From Flavobacteriaceae bacterium (lineage in GTDB: Bacteria > Bacteroidota > Bacteroidia > Flavobacteriales > Flavobacteriaceae): 46,407 nucleotides of DNA. The notes under the pieces are model-generated. The model ran no database searches and was not told where the DNA came from. It saw nothing but the letters and a program-made list of their open reading frames with translations. The translations under genes and the position numbers were made by a program. Below are positions 25,796 to 35,716 of this stretch, one piece after another (position 1 is the stretch's first letter; every line of letters begins with the position of its first letter). The stretch covers positions 1 through 46,407 of the forward strand of contig PBHD01000006.1 of NCBI GenBank assembly GCA_002719315.1. Direction: 5' to 3'.

Positions 25796-26362
25796 TCACT
25801 GATTTTTAGATTTAAAACTTATCGATCTCACTTCGACATTAATGCTCGAGTCAATAAATTTTACAACATATAAACTCTTATTATCAGATTCCAGCATATC
25901 TTCATATTTTTTCTCGTTAATTAATCTATTAACCATATCTGGGGTTGTATTGCTATGTCCTGAAATCAGGATATTTTTCCCATAATTAGTTTTAATAAAG
26001 TTCTGAATATTGATTTTATTCGGTGAATATATTTTTGGCTCGATGTTTTTTTTCCTAGAAACTGGAGCAATAGTCTGCATTGTCCTTTTATAAGAAGTTG
26101 TGTAAATGGAATTCAAGGGTATGCTGTCAAAATATTTTGCCCAATGATTGGCTCTGGCTAATCCTTTTGAAGTTAAGTTTGGGTTCTTCTCATTTGGATT
26201 ACTCCTATCTTTTTCAGCATGTCGTATTAAGTAAAATGTAGTAATACTATTTTCTTTGTCCAAAGTCATTTTTATCGCATATGTTGCTATCAAATAACCG
26301 ATAAAGAGTCCTATTGATAAGGATACAAATAGTATCAAGTAAAATTTAACTTTTTTATTCAT
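25796..26362 (-). CDS. Histidine phosphatase family protein (membrane-anchored)
   Basis: FYLIRHAEKDRSNPNEKNPNLTSKGLARA; GHSNTTPDMVN. Confidence 0.85.
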   Translation of the reverse strand: MNKKVKFYLILFVSLSIGLFIGYLIATYAIKMTLDKENSITTFYLIRHAEKDRSNPNEKNPNLTSKGLARANHWAKYFDSIPLNSIYTTSYKRTMQTIAPVSRKKNIEPKIYSPNKINIQNFIKTNYGKNILISGHSNTTPDMVNRLINEKKYEDMLESDNKSLYVVKFIDSSINVEVRSISFKSKNQ

Positions 26363-26368
26363 TCTTAA

Positions 26369-26611
26369 TTAATAGCAATATTGATCTCCTATTTCATGTG
26401 AATCATAGATTTCTTTTGATACTTTCCCAGAGGCCCAACGATCTTCTGAAAACCCATCTTCATTTGTTCCTCCTACTCCACTAATAGTACCTCTAAAATA
26501 AAAATAGTATTCTCCATTAATGTCTCTTTTTTCTTCAATTTCTATACAGTCATCATTCTTTTTACAATTGAAAAATAAACTAATTAAAAAAATTAATATA
26601 TACCTAGACAT
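26369..26611 (-). CDS. Small putative lipoprotein
   Basis: 80 aa, signal peptide ending ISLFFNC. Confidence 0.45.
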   Translation of the reverse strand: MSRYILIFLISLFFNCKKNDDCIEIEEKRDINGEYYFYFRGTISGVGGTNEDGFSEDRWASGKVSKEIYDSHEIGDQYCY

Positions 26612-26696
26612 CTATGGACAGTTAGACTTTTAATATAAAAAATTTGATCAAATTACTTCAACAACCAATTAAAAGTATTGAAAACAAAATTTTTCA

Positions 26697-27119
26697 TTAA
26701 TTCATTATAATTACTCCTTCAGCCAGAAATGACATTTTTATTTCCTCCTTATCAATTAATGATATCTCTTCCTTAGACTTCCCTGCATCTTCAGCATAAT
26801 GCTTTAATTGGGCTACGCTTAATGTATCAATAGAAAGTTTTCCATTAACAACAGCCAATTTTCCTTCTGCTCCTTCTTTAGGGACAAAAAAACTATAATC
26901 TTTGAATCTCACAAAAATAGTTTTCTCTTCAACATCCAATTCCATCCAACATCCCTTCATTTTACATGTAGACTTAATTTCCCCTTTAATTTGAATATTA
27001 TCCTGTAAATTTATTAAGTCTTTAGTTTCTGTAACTGTAAATTTTTCTCCAAAAAAGGACTGAATTTGTCCAAAAGAAATAACCGGAGCAAAAATTAAAA
27101 GTATTACTAGTTTTCTCAT
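26697..27119 (-). CDS. Secreted DUF4920-like protein
   Basis: KGEIKSTCKMKGCWMELDVEEKTIFVRFKDYSFFVPK is characteristic of the family. Confidence 0.75.
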   Translation of the reverse strand: MRKLVILLIFAPVISFGQIQSFFGEKFTVTETKDLINLQDNIQIKGEIKSTCKMKGCWMELDVEEKTIFVRFKDYSFFVPKEGAEGKLAVVNGKLSIDTLSVAQLKHYAEDAGKSKEEISLIDKEEIKMSFLAEGVIIMN

Positions 27120-27310
27120 GATTATTTATTTTAACCCAATTAAATATAATCAAATTAAAGGTAATCTGATACAGGCAGAATACCTATAGATTTTTTAACT
27201 GATTAAAGATGACTATATAATACAAAAAAGGTCATATAATATAAATTAATAAACATTTACTTCTTCTTTATGTGTACATTCGCATAATTAAAAATAAAAA
27301 TATAATAAAA

Positions 27311-27502
27311 ATGAGTAAAACAGGAACTGTAAAATTTTTTAATCGAGCAAAAGGGTTTGGATTTATTGAAGGTGAGGAAGGCAAAGATATTTTTGTTCAC
27401 GCAAATAACTTAACTGATCAAATTAGTGATGGAGATAAGGTTACTTATGATGTTGAAGACACTCCTAAAGGACCTAGTGCAATAAATGTTAAAATTCAAT
27501 AA
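27311..27502 (+). CDS. Cold-shock (CspA-family) protein
   Basis: MSKTGTVKFFNRAKGFGFIEGEEGKDIFVHANNL; start moved to the inner ATG. Confidence 0.95.
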   Translation: MSKTGTVKFFNRAKGFGFIEGEEGKDIFVHANNLTDQISDGDKVTYDVEDTPKGPSAINVKIQ

Positions 27503-27529
27503 TTTTTTTAAAAATTTTAAATTTATGAT

Positions 27530-27557
27530 AAACCCTCTTCAAAATTAAGAGGGTTTT
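27530..27557 (+). terminator. Intrinsic terminator of the cold-shock gene
   Basis: AAACCCTCTT (27530-27539) / AAGAGGGTTT (27547-27556) hairpin with a short T-run. Confidence 0.75.
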
Positions 27558-27574
27558 ATACATTTATAATACTT

Positions 27575-27721
27575 ATGAAAAAGCTAATACTTATTTTATC
27601 AGAAATCTTTAGTTTTTTTGGCCCAATAGCAGGCAGATATTATAGATTTAAGAATTCAGATGGAGATCCTATAAGCGGTGGATTAAAAACAGAAAAAAAA
27701 GATCTGAAAAGGGATTTATAG
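27575..27721 (+). CDS. Possible small ORF (48 aa)
   Basis: MKKLILILSEIFSFFGPIAGRYYRFKNSDGDPISGGLKTEKKDLKRDL*; hydrophobic N-terminus plus charged tail; below ORF-track cutoff. Confidence 0.35.
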   Translation: MKKLILILSEIFSFFGPIAGRYYRFKNSDGDPISGGLKTEKKDLKRDL

Positions 27722-27756
27722 CACTTATGAAATTACCTTACTAACGGTGAAACTTT

Positions 27757-28608
27757 TTAGTCTCTTGGGCTTCTTCCCATTCCATCTGGAATTCCTTTGT
27801 AATGTCTAAATTGCTCAACAGATACTCCATTAACTATCTTTATTCTATCTCTTATTTTTTTATAAACATTTTCTTTGTCTGGATAATTATTAATGTCTGA
27901 CCCCAAATAGTTAAACCATCCACTCGACCATTGACTTAAATATTTAGCTCCAGCAGCCACTCTTTGATTAACATATTTGTCAATATTTACTGTTGTATTT
28001 TTGTCTTTTATATTACCTCCATAAAAAAGAAATTCAGGAACAAGGTGGGCATCCAAATTGTTATGAATAATATCTCCCTCATACATTAAGGGCCACTCTG
28101 CTGCCCTAACAGCATCAGCTGTTAAATAAGCTGCTGCTCGATGATCACTCTTATGCCATACCTGATAATTAAATCCTGGATCAAATGACATCAGTACATC
28201 AGGTTTAAATTTGCGAATATAATGTACTAGTTTGCCTATTGTTTCTTCCTTATCAGCAAATTCTAGACGCCCATCATCATAACCTAGATTAACATAATTT
28301 TCTTCTGAAAGACCAATCTCTTTCATAGCATCAATTTGTTCTTGCCTTCTTATTTTAGACAAATCTGTTTTGCTCATATTAGGATCTTTAGTACCTACAT
28401 TTCCAGTAGTTAAAGTCACTATGTAGATGTTGTTTCCATTTGCTTTTAACATTGCTAATGTTCCATGTGATAGATGGTCATCATCTGGATGTGCACCTAT
28501 AAGCAATATAGTTTTTCCTACCCATTCACTTATTGGTGTCTTTGGTTGTGAAAAACATAACGGAATATTAATAATAAAGAGGAGAATGAATTTATTAATT
28601 GTTTTCAT
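27757..28608 (-). CDS. Secreted PIG-L (LmbE-like) deacetylase family protein
   Basis: LLIGAHPDDDHLSHGTLAMLKANGN and KSDHRAA motifs. Confidence 0.88.
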   Translation of the reverse strand: MKTINKFILLFIINIPLCFSQPKTPISEWVGKTILLIGAHPDDDHLSHGTLAMLKANGNNIYIVTLTTGNVGTKDPNMSKTDLSKIRRQEQIDAMKEIGLSEENYVNLGYDDGRLEFADKEETIGKLVHYIRKFKPDVLMSFDPGFNYQVWHKSDHRAAAYLTADAVRAAEWPLMYEGDIIHNNLDAHLVPEFLFYGGNIKDKNTTVNIDKYVNQRVAAGAKYLSQWSSGWFNYLGSDINNYPDKENVYKKIRDRIKIVNGVSVEQFRHYKGIPDGMGRSPRD

Positions 28609-28736
28609 TGTCTTGATTTTTAGTTACTTAAATATAATAAAATTTTAGACAAGATTTTTCACCATGTAAGGCGAATACGCACCCTGAAAGCGGAACAAAG
28701 AATATGATTCTTTAATATTTATTGTAATTTAGATTC

Positions 28737-29012
28737 GTGAAGTTTTTAAAATTTGCTACTTTATCAAGTGTCTTTTGTTTAATTCTTTGCTTTTTATTAA
28801 GATTTTTGGTGAATTCACCAGAAGATTCTTTGGATCATGATATTAAAACTGACATTGTTGGTGCGGTCTTTACTTTTTTCATCACAAATATTCCTTGCGT
28901 GATCTACCTACTTATTATTGAAGCAACTCAAAAAAGGAGAAATAAAATTGTTTTTTTTATAACACAGAATTTAGCTGTGATCATTAGTTTTGTTCTCGGC
29001 ATAATAAAATAA
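28737..29012 (+). CDS. Small membrane hypothetical protein (GTG start)
   Basis: 91 aa with three hydrophobic segments. Confidence 0.5.
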   Translation: MKFLKFATLSSVFCLILCFLLRFLVNSPEDSLDHDIKTDIVGAVFTFFITNIPCVIYLLIIEATQKRRNKIVFFITQNLAVIISFVLGIIK

Positions 29013-29111
29013 ATATATTTTCTCCCTGATAAAAAGGCCAGAAATTAGAAACTATCCAATACAAACCCAATACCTATAGATTCTTTAAGTGATTTATTGT
29101 AAATTAGGGTT

Positions 29112-29567
29112 ATGAAAAAGCAATTATTTACCCTACTTTTTATTACCATCTTTTTCTCTTGTCAAAATCATCAAAAGATTTCTGATATAGCAGTTAAAGA
29201 TGCATTTTATAATCTTTTTGATGTTTTAGATAATGATCCAAAAAACTTTGGAGAAGTCGTAACCGATGATTTTTTAATTTTTGAAAACAGCAAAAGATAT
29301 AATCTTGATGAATTTATTGAATTTGTTATGGGTTTTGATATAATTGAGAGTGAAAGAAAATTCAAAAACCTGTCTATAGATACTGATTCTAATTCTGCTC
29401 ATATTACTTTAGATCATCACGGTGAGTTTTTAATAAATACGCCTAATGGTAAACAGAGATTAATTTTTGATTGGCTTGAAAGTGCTTATTTAATCAAGGA
29501 TGGAAAATCTCTAAAATTTAAATTTTATTTTTCTGAAGCAATAAAAGACACTATTATATCACTATAA
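29112..29567 (+). CDS. Putative lipoprotein, NTF2-like
   Basis: Lipobox TIFFSC; 151 aa NTF2-like size and pattern. Confidence 0.55.
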   Translation: MKKQLFTLLFITIFFSCQNHQKISDIAVKDAFYNLFDVLDNDPKNFGEVVTDDFLIFENSKRYNLDEFIEFVMGFDIIESERKFKNLSIDTDSNSAHITLDHHGEFLINTPNGKQRLIFDWLESAYLIKDGKSLKFKFYFSEAIKDTIISL

Positions 29568-29838
29568 CCAAATACTATAGATTCTTTAAGTGATTAGGGT
29601 TTAGTTATTTGAATATATTTTCGAAAGAGAGTTTTTGTTTTGAAGTGAAGTTTTTGACAATTTTGAGTCACCATGGATGTAAAGTTCGTCTGAATTGAAA
29701 TAACTTATTCTCCCTGCCTGAAGATTTCGAAAAAATCTAGTAGCCATAATTACTAATTCGTCTATTGATTTTGGTTGATTATATGGATGCATTTAACATC
29801 AAACATGGTCTCAGGCCTTATTTCGTTTTCAGTTACTT

Positions 29839-30480
29839 TCATAAATCTATCATTTGCAGTTGAGTGTCTTTAAAATCGTTAATCACGTTTGTTCCTAAGG
29901 GGAAAGAAGTATGAAAACTTCTTACGCCGACAAAACGTACATTTTCATGCAGGGCTGCATCATAATCTGTAAGTGTATCACCAAAAAAGATCATTTCATT
30001 TGTAGTTATGCTGTAGTCAACAACGATTTTCTGAATGATCTCTTTTTTTGTTTGAGGAGAACCGTATATATTGGTAAAATAATCAGTTAGTTTTCTTTTA
30101 TCAAGAATTTTCTTGATCTCCTTTTCAGGTGTCCCAGTGCAAATGAACTGCATATAGTTATTCACCATACGACTGACAAACAGGTCTGCGCCAGGTATAA
30201 AAGGTGAGTCAATCACTTTTTGCAAAACAAGTGACGAAAAATAACCTCCCATGTCTTTAACTTGTTTGTCATCAAGTTCTTTTCCAAGAAAAGTTTTGTG
30301 ATAGTACTTAAATTTTTCAAAACGCGAAATTCCCCCGTGGGACAGATGATAATCAATTACCTTTTTTTGTATTTCTTTTCCATATTGTGCATACATTTCT
30401 CCGAATGCTTCTGTCTTTACATTCACAGAATCGCATATCACGCCATCGAAATCATATATAATTGCTTTTATTTTATTCAT
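29839..30480 (-). CDS. HAD-superfamily hydrolase
   Basis: [36 protein letters not shown]. Confidence 0.88.
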   Translation of the reverse strand: MNKIKAIIYDFDGVICDSVNVKTEAFGEMYAQYGKEIQKKVIDYHLSHGGISRFEKFKYYHKTFLGKELDDKQVKDMGGYFSSLVLQKVIDSPFIPGADLFVSRMVNNYMQFICTGTPEKEIKKILDKRKLTDYFTNIYGSPQTKKEIIQKIVVDYSITTNEMIFFGDTLTDYDAALHENVRFVGVRSFHTSFPLGTNVINDFKDTQLQMIDL

Positions 30481-30685
30481 ATTCTGCAATAATCGTTACT
30501 GGACATCCATCAGAAGCTAATTTATCAATATTTGGAGTTTTGATTTCATCGCTGTCCATAAAACCAAAGTCAGAATAGCCAGCGTCATCAGCTAAAATTA
30601 TCAAAATATTTGGTTTTGAATCAGCACAAGAAAACGTAACGATTAAAAAGGGGATTATTAAAATACTTTTTATAAAAATTTTCAT
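30473..30685 (-). pseudogene. Sulfatase N-terminal remnant
   Basis: Lipoprotein signal plus [37 protein letters not shown] (sulfatase start), then [10 protein letters not shown]-stop; no catalytic C/S-x-P-x-R and no remaining domain. Confidence 0.8.
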
Positions 30686-32047
30686 TTATTTCATTTTAAT
30701 TTCCCAACCAGATTCATAATTCCTTGACCAAAATAAATTAGCTTTTTTATTAGTTGTTTTTCCACTTATCTCATCAATATCGAAAGCTGTATTAGCTCTG
30801 TAGGCAATGTTAGCATAATGAACCATGCTTTGACTAATCACTGCATCTTCAATTGGTGAATTTAATTGGGTGTTATTTCTAATTGCATCAATAAAATTTT
30901 GCATATGTCTGGTGGTCATATCTCCTCCTCCACCTAGAGAAATTCCAGATTCAACATCATTTGATTTAACATTTTCAACAATATTTCCTTCCAAATCATA
31001 AACAGTATACTCTTTCCTGTTAACAAAGACGGACCCCTTAGTTCCATAAATAACAGTTCCTCTTCCACCTAACCTACTCTTTCCAAATGCATTTCTACTT
31101 CTTCCGATCCAGTTTATAGATTTATTTTCTGAAAATCTAAATTTTGCCTCCATGTTATCATACATGGTCCAGCCGTCATCTATAAAATGGTTTTTTTGGG
31201 CAAAAACACTCACATTATTTGGATAGTTAACATTCAATGCCCAACGAGCAATATCTAACTCATGAGTTGCATTGTTTCCAGCCTCCCCCGTTCCATATTC
31301 CCATCCATACCATCTCCAATTATAATCCCAAGTATCATGAGTATATTTTCTTCTTGGAGCAGGACCTTGAAACAAGTTCCAATTTAAACCCTCAGGCGCT
31401 TCCATTTCAACTTGATTTGGAACCATTCCTCTATTATTATTATAAAACGCAACAGCATTATAAGCTTCACCTATCAAGCCATCATGGATTTTTTTAATAA
31501 TGTTATTAGTATGATTAGAAGATCTTTGTTGATTACCCATTTGCACAACTTTATTGAAGAATCTCATATGATTTACAATTTGGTCACTTTCTTGCATATT
31601 GTGACTACAGGGCTTTTCTAAATAAACATGCTTTCCCGACTCCATGGCTTTACATGCACCATAGGCATGCCAATGGTCTGGTGTTACCATTATTACGGCA
31701 TCAACATTTTTATCATCTAGAATCTTATGGATATCAACTTCTGTTTTAGCGGAAAGCCCAGTTAAATCATTGAATTGTTTATTAGCTATTGTCATTTGCT
31801 TTTCCATCACATCACAGAAATACAAAATATCAACATTATTTAATTTGACAGATGATTTTAATAATCCTGGTAATCTTCTACCTAACCCTTGAAAAGCTAT
31901 ATTAATTCTATCATTTGCCCCAATAACTTTAGAATAACTTTTTGCTGAGAGTTTATTTGGTGACCCGTACAAGGTTTCATTAACAGTCAATAAACCAATG
32001 GATGCTAAGGAAACTTTTTTTAAAAATTTTCTTCTTTTATTTTTCAT
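30686..32047 (-). CDS. Gfo/Idh/MocA-family oxidoreductase with Tat-like signal
   Basis: KRRKFLKKVSLASIGLL; VDAVIMVTPDHWHAYGACKAMESGKHVYLEKPCSHN. Confidence 0.9.
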   Translation of the reverse strand: MKNKRRKFLKKVSLASIGLLTVNETLYGSPNKLSAKSYSKVIGANDRINIAFQGLGRRLPGLLKSSVKLNNVDILYFCDVMEKQMTIANKQFNDLTGLSAKTEVDIHKILDDKNVDAVIMVTPDHWHAYGACKAMESGKHVYLEKPCSHNMQESDQIVNHMRFFNKVVQMGNQQRSSNHTNNIIKKIHDGLIGEAYNAVAFYNNNRGMVPNQVEMEAPEGLNWNLFQGPAPRRKYTHDTWDYNWRWYGWEYGTGEAGNNATHELDIARWALNVNYPNNVSVFAQKNHFIDDGWTMYDNMEAKFRFSENKSINWIGRSRNAFGKSRLGGRGTVIYGTKGSVFVNRKEYTVYDLEGNIVENVKSNDVESGISLGGGGDMTTRHMQNFIDAIRNNTQLNSPIEDAVISQSMVHYANIAYRANTAFDIDEISGKTTNKKANLFWSRNYESGWEIKMK

Positions 32048-32098
32048 TTTTATAATTTAAATACTAATTAAACTTAAATTAAACGGTACTAAAAAAAA

Positions 32099-33493
32099 TT
32101 AAAATTCTCTTACTTTAATGTTTTTAAAATATACTTCGTAACCATGATCTTGTAAAAGAATATGACCAGCATCTAAAAGTCCAAAACCAGCCCATTTTTG
32201 ATATTTACTGTAATTTACAAGTGACTTAAAAACTTGGGAATACCTATCATATTCCAGCATTTTTATATTATCCAACCAGTGTTCAACGTGACCTCCATCT
32301 ACAAATATTCTTGCTCTATGCCAAGTGTTGGGTTTAACATTTCTTTTTCCTCTTGATTCTTGTAAATTTTCGGCTGTTATTAAATCATACAAAGAAGCTA
32401 CTGTTCTATTTCCTAAAACACCTTTCTTTGCATCAGGGTGATTTTCATCATCTAAAATTTGAAATTCAAGTCCAATTGAAGACCCTTTGCCTTGATTCAT
32501 TTCAGTATCAACAAAATATTTAATCCCACTATTAGCTCCCTTTGTAATCATAAAATCTAACTCTAATTCAAAATTGCTAAACTTTTTTTTAGTAACTATA
32601 TCACCACCAAACTCTGATTCTTTACCACCACTATCTATAACTTTTAATAAACCATCCTTAATTATCCATCCATTTTTAGGAAAAGTATTTAATTTTGCTC
32701 CTCTCCAACCATTTGTTGTTTCACCATCCCAAAGAAATCTCCAACCTTTAGATCTTTGGTCATCTGAGAGATAATTATCGATATAATTTATTTCAGTAGC
32801 GTAACTTTCAACAGGCCACCTGTTTTTTTCAATATCTGTTGTTGAAATTCTTAAATTTTTCCATCGCACAACCTTTCCTTCGTTCTCAACTGTATTTATA
32901 GAATGTATTTGCAATGCAATAAAACCTCTTTTGGAAGTGTCATCTAATAAATTTGAACATTGAATTCCATTAACCCATGTTCTTATAGATGTTCCCACTG
33001 CCTCAATCCTGACTTTATTCCAAACACCATTTTTAAAAGCGTTTTTTCCCTTTTCATTTCTTGTTAAAGGATACAAAAAAAGACCTCTTCTTGATTGATC
33101 ATAAATCCCACCAGTCCATGATCTAAACTCATCCGTATCTAGTTCACACTGATAACCAAAAACATCTCCTTTTTTTGAGATAAGACTTCTAAATTGAACA
33201 CCAGAATTTAAACCAGGAGATGCGAAAATTTCATATTCAAAAATAAAATCATCATAATGATTAATAGTCCCCATGTAGGTGCTTGGAGAGTTTAATATTG
33301 ATGTTGCTTGAATTACACCGTCATTTAAAATTTCAAAGTCTGCCTGACCTTGCTTTATTTCCCAACCATCAAAATTCTTTCCATTAAAAAGTTGTGTCCA
33401 GTTTGTTTGTGACAATCCTATCAATGGAAATAACAGTAGCAAAAGAGTGTAAATTTTAATCCATTTTATTTTTATCATAATTATTGTTTTCAT
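32099..33493 (-). CDS. Secreted protein with two DUF1080 (3-keto-disaccharide hydrolase-like) domains
   Basis: LFNGKNFDGWEIKQG...NSGVQFRS and LWDGETTNGWRGAKL...NSGIKYFVD mark two copies of the domain. Confidence 0.85.
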   Translation of the reverse strand: MKTIIMIKIKWIKIYTLLLLLFPLIGLSQTNWTQLFNGKNFDGWEIKQGQADFEILNDGVIQATSILNSPSTYMGTINHYDDFIFEYEIFASPGLNSGVQFRSLISKKGDVFGYQCELDTDEFRSWTGGIYDQSRRGLFLYPLTRNEKGKNAFKNGVWNKVRIEAVGTSIRTWVNGIQCSNLLDDTSKRGFIALQIHSINTVENEGKVVRWKNLRISTTDIEKNRWPVESYATEINYIDNYLSDDQRSKGWRFLWDGETTNGWRGAKLNTFPKNGWIIKDGLLKVIDSGGKESEFGGDIVTKKKFSNFELELDFMITKGANSGIKYFVDTEMNQGKGSSIGLEFQILDDENHPDAKKGVLGNRTVASLYDLITAENLQESRGKRNVKPNTWHRARIFVDGGHVEHWLDNIKMLEYDRYSQVFKSLVNYSKYQKWAGFGLLDAGHILLQDHGYEVYFKNIKVREF

Positions 33494-33496
33494 TAA

Positions 33497-34312
33497 TTAA
33501 ACCCCACTGAAAGCATTAAAACCTCCATCAATTGGCAAAACTACACCAGTTATAAAACTTGAAGCATCGCTACATAAAAAATGTATAGCCCCGTTTAATT
33601 CTTCGGCTTTACCAAAGCGTTTCATTGGAGTATTATTAATAATAGTATTTCCTCTCTGGGTGTAAGACCCATCTTTATTTAATAAAAGATCTTTGTTTTG
33701 ATTTCCTATAAAAAATCCAGGTGCTATAGCATTTACTCTAATTTTTCCGTTAAACTTCAAAGCCATTTCTACAGACATCCACTTTGTAAAATTTTCAATA
33801 GCTGCTTTTGAAGCTGAATACCCTACAACCCGTGATATAACTCTATCAGCTGACATGGATGAATAGTTTATAATAACTCCTGATTTTTGTTTAGCCATTA
33901 TTTTTCCGAAAATTAAGGACGGAATTACAGATCCATTTAAGTTTAGCTCTGTAACTTTTGAAAAATCTTCTAAAGATAAATCGAAAATATTTTGATTTTC
34001 GCCAATAGTTGCGCCAGGCATATTTCCACCAGCAGCATTTAATAAAATATCAATTTTACCAAATGTTTTTAAAACTTTTAAACTTACATCCTCTACAGAT
34101 TGTTTTGATATCACATTACATTCGAAACCTACTGCTTCACCACCACTTTTGAGTAACTGATTTACAATTTGATCAATTTTATCTTTATGTCTTCCTAGAA
34201 CAACAACCTTAACACCAGATTTACAAAAACTCATAGCAATTGAACTTCCTAAAACTCCAGTTCCTCCAGTGATAATTGCTACTTTATTTTCTAAACTAAA
34301 TTTTGAACTCAT
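33497..34312 (-). CDS. SDR-family oxidoreductase, probable D-mannonate oxidoreductase
   Basis: ITGGTGVLGSSIA, NAAGGNMPGATIG, YSASKAA; location in a uronate operon. Confidence 0.75.
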   Translation of the reverse strand: MSSKFSLENKVAIITGGTGVLGSSIAMSFCKSGVKVVVLGRHKDKIDQIVNQLLKSGGEAVGFECNVISKQSVEDVSLKVLKTFGKIDILLNAAGGNMPGATIGENQNIFDLSLEDFSKVTELNLNGSVIPSLIFGKIMAKQKSGVIINYSSMSADRVISRVVGYSASKAAIENFTKWMSVEMALKFNGKIRVNAIAPGFFIGNQNKDLLLNKDGSYTQRGNTIINNTPMKRFGKAEELNGAIHFLCSDASSFITGVVLPIDGGFNAFSGV

Positions 34313-34420
34313 TTTAAAATTGTTTGTATTAAATTATTAAATTTTACTTAACTATAACAAGTTAAATCATTCATTTTTATGTAGATAACAAACTTAGTTC
34401 AACGAAAAAATTTGTTTCAA

Positions 34421-35716
34421 TTAATAATCAAATAAATTGGGAAGAAATAATGTGATAGAGGGAATATAGGTAGTTAGAAAAAGTGAAATTATCATCACAA
34501 TAAAAAATGGAATTAAAGGTTTAATTACATTAACAATACTAGTTTTAGCCACACCAACACCAACAAATAATATAGATCCAACTGGTGGGGTACACAATCC
34601 AATACATAAATTTAAAACTAATATGATTCCAAAATGAACTGGATCAATCCCTAGCGTGGTAACAACAGGCAAAAAAATAGGTGTAAAAATTAAAACAGCT
34701 GGGGTAATATCCATAAATATTCCAACAATTAATAAAATTAAGTTAATTATTAGTAGAATAATCATTTTATTATCACTAAATCCAAGTAAAAAAGAACTGA
34801 TTTCTTGAGGAATATTTTCAAAAGAAAGAACCCAAGACATGCACATCGAAGCACTAATTAACAACATTACTATTGCTGTTGTTTCCACAGATTTTAGAAA
34901 AATTTTAGGAAGTTTTTTTATGGATAATTCTTTATAAATAAAACCCAATATAATAGAATATAATACAGCAATAGCTGAAGCTTCAGTTGCCGTGAAAATA
35001 CCAGAGATGATTCCACCGATAATTATAATTAATAAAAAAAGACTAGGAATCGCATAAAAAAATGATGCCATTATTTCTTTTAAAGTAGATCTATTACCTA
35101 CTTTATATTTATTTTTTTTAGACCAAAACAAAGCTACTAGCATCAATAAAAGACCAGTCAAAATTCCAGGGATGTAACCCGCTAAAAATAATGCCCCAAC
35201 AGAAACACCTCCACTAGCTAATGAGTAAACAATTAAAACATTACTAGGGGGAATAATCAGTCCTGTGGTTGCCGAGGTTATATTGACTGCTACACCAAAA
35301 TCTTTAGAATACCCTTCTTTTTCCATCTCAGGCCCTAAAACACTACCCATTGCAGAAGCAGAGGCCATTGCCGAACCTGAAATTGAGCCCATTAACATTG
35401 CGGAAATAATATTTATCAAAGCTAAACCGCCAGGTAAAAAACCTACCAATGTTTTGGCAAATTGAATTAATCTTCCAGCAATCCCTCCACTATTCATTAT
35501 TTGGCCTGAAAGAATAAACAATGGAACAGCCAATAAAGCAAAACTATCAAGTCCTGTAGCCATTCTTTGAGAAACTGTTGTGAATGATGATAATAGTGGA
35601 ATGCTAACTAAAATTGTGAGTAAAGAGGAAATTGAAATAGACCAAGCCACTGGAACAGATATTGATATTAAAACAATAAAGGAAAAAATCAATACTAAAA
35701 TTGGTATATACTCCAT
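34421..35716 (-). CDS. TRAP transporter large permease (DctM family)
   Basis: 431 aa polytopic; GSISGSAMASASAMGSVLGPEM, TPPVGSILFVG. Confidence 0.93.
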   Translation of the reverse strand: MEYIPILVLIFSFIVLISISVPVAWSISISSLLTILVSIPLLSSFTTVSQRMATGLDSFALLAVPLFILSGQIMNSGGIAGRLIQFAKTLVGFLPGGLALINIISAMLMGSISGSAMASASAMGSVLGPEMEKEGYSKDFGVAVNITSATTGLIIPPSNVLIVYSLASGGVSVGALFLAGYIPGILTGLLLMLVALFWSKKNKYKVGNRSTLKEIMASFFYAIPSLFLLIIIIGGIISGIFTATEASAIAVLYSIILGFIYKELSIKKLPKIFLKSVETTAIVMLLISASMCMSWVLSFENIPQEISSFLLGFSDNKMIILLIINLILLIVGIFMDITPAVLIFTPIFLPVVTTLGIDPVHFGIILVLNLCIGLCTPPVGSILFVGVGVAKTSIVNVIKPLIPFFIVMIISLFLTTYIPSITLFLPNLFDY

